DNA of 7,093 nt from Planctomycetaceae bacterium. GTDB taxonomy: Bacteria; Planctomycetota; Phycisphaerae; Phycisphaerales; SM1A02. How positions within the stretch are numbered: position 1 is the first letter of the stretch; the number at the start of each line of letters is the position of its first letter. The stretch is from contig CANHFL010000050.1 in the NCBI GenBank assembly GCA_947459855.1, forward strand, positions 1 to 7,093, in the 5' to 3' direction. Positions 1 through 5,565 of this stretch are shown piece by piece. A program made the translations under genes and the position numbers. A model generated the notes under the pieces. It was not told the DNA's origin. It made no database searches and was given only the letters and a program-made list of their open reading frames with translations.

Positions 1-12
1 GGCGGGGTTCAT
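1..12 (-). CDS. Possible first codons of the next nuo gene (nuoL expected), cut by window edge
   Basis: An ATG on the minus strand at 12-10 overlaps the nuoK stop codon in an ATGA arrangement and would open with Met-Asn-Pro-Ala. A GGAG sequence inside the end of nuoK lies 8 nt before this ATG, a normal ribosome-binding distance. In most bacteria nuoL, the large antiporter-like proton-pumping subunit, follows nuoK, so it is the expected product. Only four codons are visible, so the identity rests on gene order alone and the start itself is a guess. Confidence 0.35.
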
Positions 13-368
13 TCCTTGAGCTCCGACCAGGCCTCGTTGCTGAGCGTTTCCTTGCGCCGGTAGAGGAGGACCACCAGGCCCAGGGCGAGCGCGGCCTCGG
101 CGGCCGCGACCGTCAGGATGAAGATGACGAAGAGCTGGCCGCTGAGGTCGAGCCACATGCGGCCGAAGGCGACGAACGCGAGCGCCGCTGCCTGGAACAT
201 AAGCTCCGTGCAGAGGAACATCATGATCATGTTGCGCCGGGTCAGGAAGCCGACCAGGCCGATCGAGAAGAGGAGCACCGCGAGCGCCAGCACCACCTGA
301 AGGTTGGCGGGCATCGCGGGCGGCATCGGGGGAAGCGTCTGTGCGAGCATGGTGGTCAGGCCGTTCAC
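9..368 (-). CDS. nuoK: NADH-quinone oxidoreductase subunit K (complex I, ND4L homologue)
   Basis: NuoK is a small membrane subunit of respiratory complex I. It lies in the proton-translocating arm between the quinone end and the antiporter-like subunits and helps carry the chain of charged residues. The 119-residue product has three hydrophobic segments (about 24-43, 51-69 and 78-103). The two membrane glutamates characteristic of the family are present: Glu55 in LCTELM, matching E. coli Glu36, and Glu91 in AAAEAAL, matching Glu72. The RRNMIMMF segment between helices 1 and 2 and the LxYRRxETL tail also fit. E. coli NuoK is 100 residues; the extra length is a Pro/Ala-rich N-terminus of about 20 residues. 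The start is a GTG overlapping the nuoJ stop (GTGA, 365-368). It is preferred over the in-frame ATG at 350 because a strong GGAGGT lies 5 nt before the GTG and nothing similar precedes the ATG. It is translationally coupled to nuoJ and shares its transcript. Confidence 0.96.
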   Translation of the reverse strand: MNGLTTMLAQTLPPMPPAMPANLQVVLALAVLLFSIGLVGFLTRRNMIMMFLCTELMFQAAALAFVAFGRMWLDLSGQLFVIFILTVAAAEAALALGLVVLLYRRKETLSNEAWSELKE

Positions 369-1378
369 GCGGCACCTCCGCGGCTCATGGGTGCGTCATC
401 GGAACCGATGCGGGGCAGGCCGGCGGCGATGCGGCGCTCGTCCTCCGCCAGCTCCATCTGCTTGCGTGCCAGCACGACGGCACCGAACATGGCCATCAGC
501 AGGATCACGCCGGCAAGCTCCAGGCTCACGGGGAACTGGGCGACCAGCGCGTGGCCCAGCGAACGCGAGTTGGCGGGCGCGGCGTCCGCGGGCAGCGTGA
601 TGGACGTGGTCGTTCCGTCGGCGCGCTTCAGCACCACCGAGGCGGTTCCGCCGTTGGGGTTGATCGAGAGCACGCGCGTGCCCGGCTCCGCGGCCAGGCC
701 CGTGACGTCCGTGATTCCCTGCGCGGCGGCGATGGCGCTGGCTTCCTTCAGCACCAGCTGCGGCATGTCCTCCATGCGTTCCCAGGTGCGCACGTTGGCA
801 CGGGCGACCACCGCGGGCGAGGTCACCCACGGCAGCGCGCGGTCGTCGCGGAACAGCGCGTCGCCCGTGGCGCAGAGCACCACGAAACCCAGGATGATCG
901 CGGCGATGGGCTCGCGCGGGGTCCGGTCGTACCAGGCGGCGTCGTCGGTGCCCGTGCGGTCCGAGGCCTGCTGCGCGAGCATCAGCACGAACAGGTACGT
1001 GATCAGGATCGCGCCGCCGTAGACGATCAGCAGCGCGAAGGCCATGAACTCGGCCTGCATGAGGAGGAAGGTCACCGCGGTCGCGATGATCACCAGGATG
1101 AAGTAGAGGGCGGCGTAGACGGGCCGCGGGTGGGTGACCATCCGCACCGCGCCGCTCACGGCCACCAGGGCCATCAGCACGTAGAGCCAGAAGGGTCCGT
1201 CGCTGGTGACGCCGTCCGGAGCGGGGGCGTTCCGCGCGATCGTGGTCAGCAGCATCGCCACGGCGGCCAGTCCGCCGAACGTGACGACCGCCCGGAAGGG
1301 CCTGGACCGGGGCTGCATGAGCAGGAAGAGCGCGATGGCGCCCACGGCTGCGGCGGCGTAGAAGAGTTGCGCGTACAT
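365..1378 (-). CDS. nuoJ: NADH-quinone oxidoreductase subunit J (complex I, ND6 homologue), enlarged
   Basis: NuoJ is the ND6-type membrane subunit of complex I that couples quinone chemistry to proton pumping through its third core helix. The canonical core is clear. A first core helix at about 63-80 is followed by THPRPVYAALYF, then a helix to about 106. Next comes QAEFMAFALLIVYGGAILITYLFVLML at 108-134, which holds the conserved Tyr120-Gly-Gly bulge region. A fourth helix lies at about 157-173, and the last at about 285-305 in the SLELAGVILL block. At 337 residues it is far longer than E. coli NuoJ (184). Two additional hydrophobic segments (about 4-22 and 30-48) precede the core, and roughly 100 polar residues (about 175-272) separate the last two helices. 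By the family topology that insertion faces the periplasm. The reading frame is open up to 1513, but the ATG at 1378 is chosen because a well-formed promoter lies between it and the upstream Met. The leader is C-rich with no Shine-Dalgarno. It overlaps nuoK by 4 nt. Confidence 0.93.
   Translation of the reverse strand: MYAQLFYAAAAVGAIALFLLMQPRSRPFRAVVTFGGLAAVAMLLTTIARNAPAPDGVTSDGPFWLYVLMALVAVSGAVRMVTHPRPVYAALYFILVIIATAVTFLLMQAEFMAFALLIVYGGAILITYLFVLMLAQQASDRTGTDDAAWYDRTPREPIAAIILGFVVLCATGDALFRDDRALPWVTSPAVVARANVRTWERMEDMPQLVLKEASAIAAAQGITDVTGLAAEPGTRVLSINPNGGTASVVLKRADGTTTSITLPADAAPANSRSLGHALVAQFPVSLELAGVILLMAMFGAVVLARKQMELAEDERRIAAGLPRIGSDDAPMSRGGAA
374..379 (-). promoter_or_regulatory. Strong ribosome binding site for nuoK
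   Basis: GGAGGT on the minus strand, inside the last codons of nuoJ, 5 nt before the GTG start of nuoK. It is the clearest Shine-Dalgarno sequence in the window and fixes the GTG as the nuoK start. Most other genes here lack a recognisable one. Confidence 0.8.
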
Positions 1379-1405
1379 GGGGTGGGGGGGTGCGGAGAGG
1401 GTCGG

Positions 1406-1434
1406 ATAATAGGAGGGGACATGGCGGATGGCAA
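1406..1434 (-). promoter_or_regulatory. Sigma-70-type promoter for the nuoJK operon
   Basis: On the minus strand TTGCCA (1434-1429) is separated by exactly 17 nt from TATTAT (1411-1406). Each hexamer matches the housekeeping consensus at 5 of 6 positions and the spacing is optimal. Transcription would begin near 1399, giving a leader of about 20 nt before the nuoJ ATG at 1378. The AT-rich -10 box stands out in this GC-rich surrounding. It places nuoJ as first gene of its transcript and excludes the upstream in-frame Met at 1513 as start. No experimental support. Confidence 0.65.
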
Positions 1435-1557
1435 CCGCGCCGTGGGGCTTGGTGGTTGGAATCCGGCGACTTCCCACGCGGATCGCGCGGGCGGCACGGC
1501 CGGCGGCCGCCACGCCCGGCCGGCAGCGGCGGGCAACCGGCCGCCCGGCGCCTCGGC

Positions 1558-1563
1558 TAGCCT
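1558..1563 (+). promoter_or_regulatory. Possible -10 box (TAGCCT) directly before pgsA, leaderless type
   Basis: TAGCCT fits a TANNNT -10 pattern and lies 6 nt before the pgsA ATG, the distance expected if transcription starts at or next to the start codon. It sits in a palindrome GGCTAGCC (1555-1562) and between two direct copies of CCTCGG (1551-1556 and 1561-1566). There is no Shine-Dalgarno and no convincing -35 hexamer. A closely similar sequence precedes the thioredoxin-domain gene at 5549-5565. Inference from spacing only. Confidence 0.3.
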
Positions 1564-1569
1564 CGGACC

Positions 1570-2247
1570 ATGCCCGATTCGGTCCGGCGCATCCTGCCCA
1601 ACGCGATCACGGTCGCCCGCCTGGTGATGGCGGCGGCTTTCTTCGTGATCATCGCGTTCGGGCTCAGTCCGACCGACGCGACCAACCGTGCCCTGTGGGG
1701 AAACATCGCGTTCGCGCTGTTCATCGCGGCGGCGCTCAGCGACATCGCCGACGGCTACCTGGCGCGCAGGTGGGGGGTCGTGACCGACTTCGGCCGCGTC
1801 ATGGACCCATTCGTGGACAAGGTCCTGGTGCTGGGGGCGTTCGTGTACCTGGCCAGTCCGAAGTTCGCCGAACCGGAGTGGAGCGTGTCATGGGGACTGC
1901 CCGCTCCCACCGGGGAGATCAACTGCGCGACGGGCGTGGCCAGCTGGATGGTGGTCCTTATCCTGGCGCGTGAGCTGTTCGTGACCAGCCTGCGCGGCGT
2001 CCTGGAGGCGCGCGGCATGGCCTTCCCGGCCGACTGGGCGGGCAAGCTGAAGATGTTCGTCCAGAGCGCCGGGATCCCGACGGTCCTCTTCATGGCCGTG
2101 AACCGGCACTGCCTGGACGGGAAGTGGTGGGCCTTCAGCCGGACGACGGTGATCTGGACCATGGTGGTCGTGACGGCGGCCAGCGCGGTTCCGTACGCCC
2201 TGCGCGGCGCGCGGATGCTGCGTTCGATTTCGAAGGGTTCCGGCTGA
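1570..2247 (+). CDS. pgsA: CDP-diacylglycerol--glycerol-3-phosphate 3-phosphatidyltransferase (PGP synthase)
   Basis: This inner-membrane enzyme joins CDP-diacylglycerol and sn-glycerol 3-phosphate to give phosphatidylglycerol phosphate plus CMP, the committed step of phosphatidylglycerol and cardiolipin synthesis. The 225-residue product has the full CDP-alcohol phosphatidyltransferase signature D-x2-DG-x2-AR-x8-G-x3-D-x3-D, with Asp58, Asp61, Gly62, Ala65-Arg66, Gly75, Asp79 and Asp83 all present as metal and substrate ligands. The N-terminus (LPNAITVARLVM, 9-20) and the later ARELFVTSLRGVLEARG and GKLKMFVQ blocks (about 133-165) are PgsA-like rather than phosphatidylserine- or cardiolipin-synthase-like. 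Hydrophobic segments lie near 17-33, 42-57, 84-96, 124-137, 165-178 and 193-210. The length is slightly above the common 180-200 residues, partly because of a hydrophilic loop at 97-122. The ATG at 1570 puts the family N-terminus at the right place. pgpA, the next enzyme of the pathway, follows after 19 nt. Confidence 0.93.
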   Translation: MPDSVRRILPNAITVARLVMAAAFFVIIAFGLSPTDATNRALWGNIAFALFIAAALSDIADGYLARRWGVVTDFGRVMDPFVDKVLVLGAFVYLASPKFAEPEWSVSWGLPAPTGEINCATGVASWMVVLILARELFVTSLRGVLEARGMAFPADWAGKLKMFVQSAGIPTVLFMAVNRHCLDGKWWAFSRTTVIWTMVVVTAASAVPYALRGARMLRSISKGSG

Positions 2248-2250
2248 TAC

Positions 2251-2266
2251 GCCCGATGTTTCGGGC
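2251..2266 (+). other. Small perfect hairpin abutting the pgpA start codon
   Basis: GCCCGA (2251-2256), loop TGTT (2257-2260) and TCGGGC (2261-2266) form a 6-bp perfect stem with a tetraloop ending on the base before the pgpA ATG. It fills almost all of the 19-nt gap between pgsA and pgpA and takes the place of a ribosome binding site. There is no T-run after it, so it does not look like an intrinsic terminator. A role in coupling pgpA translation to pgsA is possible but untested. Confidence 0.5.
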
Positions 2267-2860
2267 ATGATGGCCGACGCACCCGCCCCCGTCCCGCGCT
2301 CCCTCGGAGAACCCAAGGTCGACCCGGCCGCCGCGCGGATCGCGCTGGTGCCGATGTCCGCGTTCGGCCGCTTCTCGCTGACGGCCGGCGGGCTGGGTTT
2401 CAAGCGCTTCGCGCCGGGGACATGGGGGTCGCTGCCGCCATGCGTGGCGGTCGCGGTGCTGGTGGTGGCGCTGCCCGGCGACCTGAAGTGGGTGATCGAC
2501 GCGGTACTGGCCGCGATGCTGCTGTGGTCCGGCTGGGCCTGCGTGCGCTGGGGCCAGCAGGCCGAGGACCTGGTCGGCGTGAAGGATCCGTCCTTCGCGG
2601 TCGCCGACGAGGTGGCCGGCATGGCGATCACGCTGCTCGGCCTGCGCTGGTGGATGCGCGATGCCGGTGATGCGGGCTGGTGGTGGAAGGACGCGCTCGC
2701 GATCGCCGGCGCGTTCCTGCTGTTCCGGGCGTTCGACGTGCTGAAGCCGCCGCCGTGCCGCGGGATCCAGTCGATGCGCGGCGGGTGGGGCATCCTGATG
2801 GACGACGTGATCGCGGGCGTGTACGCGAGCATCGCGATGCACCTGCTGATGCCGCGGTGA
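2267..2860 (+). CDS. pgpA: Phosphatidylglycerophosphatase A
   Basis: PgpA is an inner-membrane phosphatase that removes the phosphate from phosphatidylglycerol phosphate to give phosphatidylglycerol, the step after PgsA. The family landmarks appear in order in the 197-residue product: APGTWGS (49-55), the acidic pair in DPSFAVADEVAG (107-118), FRAFDVLKPPP (153-163) and GGWGILMDDVIAGVY (172-186). Hydrophobic stretches near 57-71, 76-92, 115-127, 142-158 and 181-195 fit a small polytopic membrane enzyme. The second arginine/lysine-containing block is intact, so it should be active. The start is uncertain. ATG at 2267 is immediately followed by a second ATG at 2270, and an internal Met at residue 30 (2354) would give a product closer to the typical length. 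None has a Shine-Dalgarno. The residues before 30 are polar and Pro/Ala-rich and may be a dispensable extension. Co-transcription with pgsA is very likely. Confidence 0.92.
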   Translation: MMADAPAPVPRSLGEPKVDPAAARIALVPMSAFGRFSLTAGGLGFKRFAPGTWGSLPPCVAVAVLVVALPGDLKWVIDAVLAAMLLWSGWACVRWGQQAEDLVGVKDPSFAVADEVAGMAITLLGLRWWMRDAGDAGWWWKDALAIAGAFLLFRAFDVLKPPPCRGIQSMRGGWGILMDDVIAGVYASIAMHLLMPR

Positions 2861-2864
2861 GCGG

Positions 2865-2900
2865 GAAATTGGGTTCGGGGTAGCCCGGTACCGATTTCGG
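2865..2900 (+). repeat. Left copy of 36-nt inverted repeat (REP/MITE-end-like)
   Basis: Matches the reverse complement of 3211-3246 at 31 of 36 positions by hand alignment without gaps. The shared core is CGGGGTAGCCC followed two bases later by TACCGATTTC. Each copy can itself fold: GAAATTGG at its start pairs with CCGATTTC near its end (8 bp, one G-U pair here), with an inner CGGG/CCCG stem. It begins 4 nt after the pgpA stop codon. Weaker similarity may continue inward to a shared CACC at about 2919-2922. Confidence 0.75.
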
Positions 2901-2970
2901 CGGGAGATCGCGGGAGGGCACCTGGTCGCCATGCGCGCGGACCGAAGGGGGCCTCAGTCGCTCAGACACT

Positions 2971-3000
2971 TCCCCGTCGGCGCAATGGCGCCGACGGGGA
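2971..3000. terminator. Perfect 13-bp hairpin, candidate bidirectional transcription end
   Basis: TCCCCGTCGGCGC (2971-2983), loop AATG (2984-2987) and its exact complement (2988-3000) form a very stable stem. It is framed by a second perfect pair, GGGGGCCTCA (2947-2956) and TGAGGCCCCC (3013-3022), so the whole can fold into a longer two-stage structure. Its place between convergent genes would suit a shared terminator. However, no T-tract follows the stem on either strand, so a classical intrinsic terminator is not shown. It may instead be part of a mobile repeat or RNA. Confidence 0.35.
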
Positions 3001-3210
3001 CAACTCGCTTGATGAGGCCCCCTCCGCAGCGACGTACGAGGCCGCGAGGCACGCGTACCACGGTTCGATTCGGCCCGGGTCGCTCCATGTGCCGAGCCAG
3101 CCGACGACGATGACGAGCGGAACCTGGTGGAGCGAGGAAGTTCGCGGAGGAGGGGGCCAAGCGCAGCGAAAGGGCGCGGCCCTGCGCCGGTGTCTTCCAT
3201 CCCGCCACTC

Positions 3211-3246
3211 CGGAAATCGGTATAGGGCTACCCCGGACCCGATTTC
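3211..3246 (-). repeat. Right copy of 36-nt inverted repeat (REP/MITE-end-like)
   Basis: Reverse-complement partner of 2865-2900 (31 of 36 positions). Read on the minus strand it begins 2 nt after the lysA stop codon. In this copy the 8-bp internal stem GAAATCGG/CCGATTTC is perfect. Against the left copy, one difference changes a U-G pair to C-G, which keeps the stem. No obvious target-site duplication flanks the pair. Confidence 0.75.
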
Positions 3247-3248
3247 GG

Positions 3249-4535
3249 TCACGCCTCGTGCGCGACGAGGTCCGCGTACGTCTCGCGGCGGCGGACGACC
3301 TCGAAGCGGTCGCCGTGGACGAGCACCTCGGCCGGGAGCGGGACGCTGTTGTAGCGGCTGGCCATGGACATGCCGTACGCGCCGGCAGTGAAGACGGCCA
3401 GCAGGTCGCCGCGCGCGACGGGGGGCATCGCGCGGTCGAGGGCCAGGAAATCGCCGGTCTCGCAGATCGGGCCGACCACGTCGTGCATGACCAGGCCTTG
3501 CATGTCGGGCTTCTCCGTGCGTCGTGCCGGCACGAATGCGGGCGCGGGCGCGGTGGGCCAGATGAAGTGGAACGCCTCGTAGTGGCTGGGACGCAGCAGC
3601 GTGTTCATGCCTGCGTCGCAGATCGCGAAGGTCTTCTCGCCGGACTGCTTCACGTACTGCACGCGCGTGAGCAGGATGCCGGCGTTCGCGATGATCGCCC
3701 GGCCCGGCTCGAGCACGATGCGCAGGCCCGTCGCGACGGCGGGGGCGAGGAGCGGCACGATCGCCGCGGCGTAGGTGGCCGCGTCGGGGCTGCGGCCGGT
3801 CTCGTAGTCGGCCGCGAAGCCGCCGCCGATGTCCAGGACGCTGACCTCGAAGCCCTCGGTGAGCAGCTCGTCGCGCAGGGCGAGCGCCTTGGTGATCGCG
3901 CTCACGTAGGGCGCGGTGTCGTAGATCGGGGAGCCGATGTGCAGGTGCAGGCCCACCAGCCGCGCGTGCGGGTCGCGGCCGTACGCGCGGAAGAAGGCGC
4001 GGGCGCGCTCGATGTCGACGCCGAACTTCGTCTCCTTGCGGCCGGTCGAGGTGTAGCGGTGCGTCTTGGGGTCGACGTCCGGGTTGACGCGCAGTGCGCA
4101 GCGGCACTGGACGTTCATCTCGCGGGCCAGGCGGGCGGTGTTCTCGAACTCGGCCTCGCTCTCGACGTTGAGGAGGAAGATGCCCTCGCGCAGGGCCTCT
4201 CGGATCTCCGCGTCGGTCTTGCCAACGCCTGCGTAGACCAGCTTCGAGGCGGGGACGCCCGCGCGGCGCGCACGGAAGATCTCGCCGCCGGAGACGACGT
4301 CCATGCCGGCGCCGAGCGCGCCGAGCGTCCGGCACACGCCCAGGTTGCCGCAGCTCTTGACCGAGTAGCAGATCAGCGGGTCGATGGCGCGGAATGCATC
4401 CGCGATGCGGCGATAGTGTTCGGTCAGGGTGGCCGTGCTGTAGACGTACGTGGGCGTGCCGACCGCGTCGGCGATCGCGGCGACGTCGATGGACTCGCAG
4501 TGCAGGCGGTCGCCCGTATAGTGGAAGTGGTCCAT
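3249..4535 (-). CDS. lysA: Diaminopimelate decarboxylase
   Basis: LysA is a cytosolic PLP enzyme that decarboxylates meso-diaminopimelate to L-lysine, the last step of lysine synthesis, drawing on the same precursor used for peptidoglycan. The 428-residue product is a complete fold-type III decarboxylase. The PLP lysine is Lys60 in [15 protein letters not shown] lies at 197-202, the phosphate-binding DIGGGF at 235-240, EPGRA at 276-280, and [15 protein letters not shown] at 307-321. The active-site cysteine and glutamate from the partner subunit are in GPICETGDF (355-363), and the C-terminal [13 protein letters not shown] is at 385-397. The CE pair and RPxxYxA favour LysA over the related carboxynorspermidine, ornithine and arginine decarboxylases. 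The YSVKSCGN form replaces the common YAVKAN. The frame is open upstream to 4676, but the ATG at 4535 is used because the longer version would overlap the upstream gene and adds only Arg/Pro-rich sequence. There is no clear Shine-Dalgarno. It lies 31 nt after the membrane-protein gene, so co-transcription is likely. Confidence 0.96.
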   Translation of the reverse strand: MDHFHYTGDRLHCESIDVAAIADAVGTPTYVYSTATLTEHYRRIADAFRAIDPLICYSVKSCGNLGVCRTLGALGAGMDVVSGGEIFRARRAGVPASKLVYAGVGKTDAEIREALREGIFLLNVESEAEFENTARLAREMNVQCRCALRVNPDVDPKTHRYTSTGRKETKFGVDIERARAFFRAYGRDPHARLVGLHLHIGSPIYDTAPYVSAITKALALRDELLTEGFEVSVLDIGGGFAADYETGRSPDAATYAAAIVPLLAPAVATGLRIVLEPGRAIIANAGILLTRVQYVKQSGEKTFAICDAGMNTLLRPSHYEAFHFIWPTAPAPAFVPARRTEKPDMQGLVMHDVVGPICETGDFLALDRAMPPVARGDLLAVFTAGAYGMSMASRYNSVPLPAEVLVHGDRFEVVRRRETYADLVAHEA

Positions 4536-4566
4536 TCGGGGCGCGGAGTCTATGCGTGCCGCGTGG

Positions 4567-5532
4567 TCACGGAGCGGCGGGTGCCGCGCCGGGTTCGCGC
4601 TTCGGTGCCGCGGTCCGTGGCGCCGTGGCCACCGCGGCGCCGATCCGCGCCTGGGCGATGGTGCCGGCGAGCGCAAGCACCGCCAGCGTCACGAGCCACG
4701 CGCGCGCGTCGGCTGGCATGGGTTCGTGGCCGTGCAGCGCCAGCAGGGGCAGGGCACCGATCAACAGCAGCCATGCCCCCGCGAAGCTGGTGAGGATGCG
4801 CGCGACCAGCGTGGTCGCGACCAGTCCGCCCAGGAAGCCGATTGCGGCGCCCGCGGCGGTGCAGGCCATGAAGAGCGTTCGGTAGGCGGGCGCGACGCCG
4901 TCGACGGCGCTGCGGGCGCGGTCGCTGGCGCGTCCGGCGATGTCCGCCGCGCCGTGCAGCAGGCGCTCGCCGATCGGCGCCGCGGCATCCGCGCCGGCCG
5001 AGGCGGCCCGGTTGGCGGTCTCGGCCGCGGAGGCGCCGGGCTCGACGTTCGGCGCGGTGACGCCCTCTCCCGTGATGACGGCCAGGATGCGCAGGCCGGC
5101 GCGTTCGCCGTCGCCTGGGGTCGCGGCCTCGCGCGGCGAGGCGACCAGCGCGTGGCCCAGGTCGCGGGGCTGGGTGTCGAGCGAGCCGCCCGAGACGATC
5201 GTCCATGCCACCAGGGCGCCGACGGTCGCCCCCACGGCGCCGGCCACGGTTGCGACGGCCGGGCGGTAGAGCAGTGCGCCGACCAGCAGCCCGAGCACGG
5301 CGCCCGCGGCGGCGGCGATCCAGAGCGGCAGCTGCGGCAGGAACATGCGCGCGCCAACGACGGCCAGGACGAATCCGGCCAGCATCACCGCGAGCACGAC
5401 CGCGGGCTTCAGGAGCCGTGCGCCCGCCAGCAGCAGCAGCGTGCCGGTCACCATCGTGGCAACCAGCGCGAACCTGGCGGGCGCGGCCAAGGCGACCTCG
5501 GCCAGGAGCGGGGGCGGGAGGCAGGCAGGCAT
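4567..5532 (-). CDS. Multi-span membrane protein of unknown function (TMEM198/DUF4203-like pattern)
   Basis: I do not recognise a specific gene. The 321-residue product has four closely packed hydrophobic segments (about 22-40, 44-61, 68-87 and 92-111). A mostly polar, Ala/Glu/Asp-rich region (about 115-215) follows, then three more segments (about 220-242, 246-266 and 277-296) and a Pro/Ala-rich tail. The first block, with repeated small residues such as [23 protein letters not shown] and [13 protein letters not shown], resembles the glycine-rich helices of the TMEM198/DUF4203 group. That is a resemblance only. The central region ends in a stretch that could be an amphipathic helix (about 185-215). 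The ATG at 5532 begins just before the first helix and is preceded by GGAATGGG, at best a weak ribosome binding site. The frame continues far upstream, but there it is the antisense of the thioredoxin-domain gene. It is divergent from that gene by 33 nt and lies upstream of lysA on the same strand. No functional link is evident. Confidence 0.8.
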   Translation of the reverse strand: MPACLPPPLLAEVALAAPARFALVATMVTGTLLLLAGARLLKPAVVLAVMLAGFVLAVVGARMFLPQLPLWIAAAAGAVLGLLVGALLYRPAVATVAGAVGATVGALVAWTIVSGGSLDTQPRDLGHALVASPREAATPGDGERAGLRILAVITGEGVTAPNVEPGASAAETANRAASAGADAAAPIGERLLHGAADIAGRASDRARSAVDGVAPAYRTLFMACTAAGAAIGFLGGLVATTLVARILTSFAGAWLLLIGALPLLALHGHEPMPADARAWLVTLAVLALAGTIAQARIGAAVATAPRTAAPKREPGAAPAAP

Positions 5533-5552
5533 CCCATTCCAATCGGCTCGCC

Positions 5553-5558
5553 TAGGCT
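5553..5558 (+). promoter_or_regulatory. Possible -10 box (TAGGCT) directly before the thioredoxin-domain gene
   Basis: TAGGCT, a TANNNT-type hexamer, lies 7 nt before the GTG at 5566, within the palindrome GCCTAGGC (5550-5557) in the middle of the 33-nt divergent gap. The block 5549-5565 closely resembles 1554-1569 before pgsA. There is no convincing -35 hexamer and no Shine-Dalgarno. It may mark a leaderless start or a regulator site serving both divergent genes. Confidence 0.3.
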
Positions 5559-5565
5559 GGGGACT

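Larger units (their letters stand above)
2861..3248. other. 388-nt non-coding, structured spacer between convergent pgpA and lysA
   Basis: No credible gene lies here. Open frames exist on both strands but give Arg/Pro/Ser-rich products without family features. The stretch is dominated by inverted repeats: a 36-nt imperfect outer pair (2865-2900 and 3211-3246), a perfect 10-bp pair (2947-2956 and 3013-3022), a perfect 13-bp hairpin (2971-3000), and a compact nested stem at 3161-3187 (GCGCAG/CTGCGC outside, AGGGC-GCG-GCCCT inside). This organisation suggests a non-autonomous mobile repeat or a structured RNA. No transposase is encoded. The two convergent transcripts must end in or near it. Confidence 0.7.

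Noticed and set aside
539..559. 21-nt exact repeat shared with 5140-5160, in nuoJ and in the membrane-protein gene, both reading LGHALVA on the minus strand
   Set aside because: All seven codons are the preferred GC-rich ones and both genes read it in the same frame, so chance peptide similarity plus codon bias can explain it. The flanks do not align further.
1379..1513. 45-codon N-terminal extension of nuoJ to an upstream ATG
   Set aside because: The extension is Arg/Pro/His-rich rather than membrane-like, spans a good promoter, and is not needed for the family fold.
341..1627. 428-codon plus-strand frame opposite nuoJ
   Set aside because: His/Arg/Gly-rich shadow product. nuoJ on the other strand is clearly real, and the frame also runs into pgsA.
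3058..3076. GGTTCGATTC resembling a tRNA T-loop
   Set aside because: The flanking bases do not form a 5-bp T-stem, and no acceptor or anticodon arm can be placed around it.
2954..3208. 84-codon minus-strand frame within the intergenic element
   Set aside because: It crosses the hairpins and its product is Arg/Pro-rich with no recognisable family. There is no ribosome binding site, so it is better explained as chance in a repeat.
4536..4676. 47-codon N-terminal extension of lysA
   Set aside because: It would overlap the end of the membrane-protein gene and adds Arg/Pro-rich sequence absent from the family. The ATG at 4535 gives a normal LysA length.
3258..4793. 511-codon plus-strand frame opposite lysA
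   Set aside because: Low-complexity Arg/Asp/Val/Gly-rich product without family features. It is the shadow of lysA, whose motifs are all intact.
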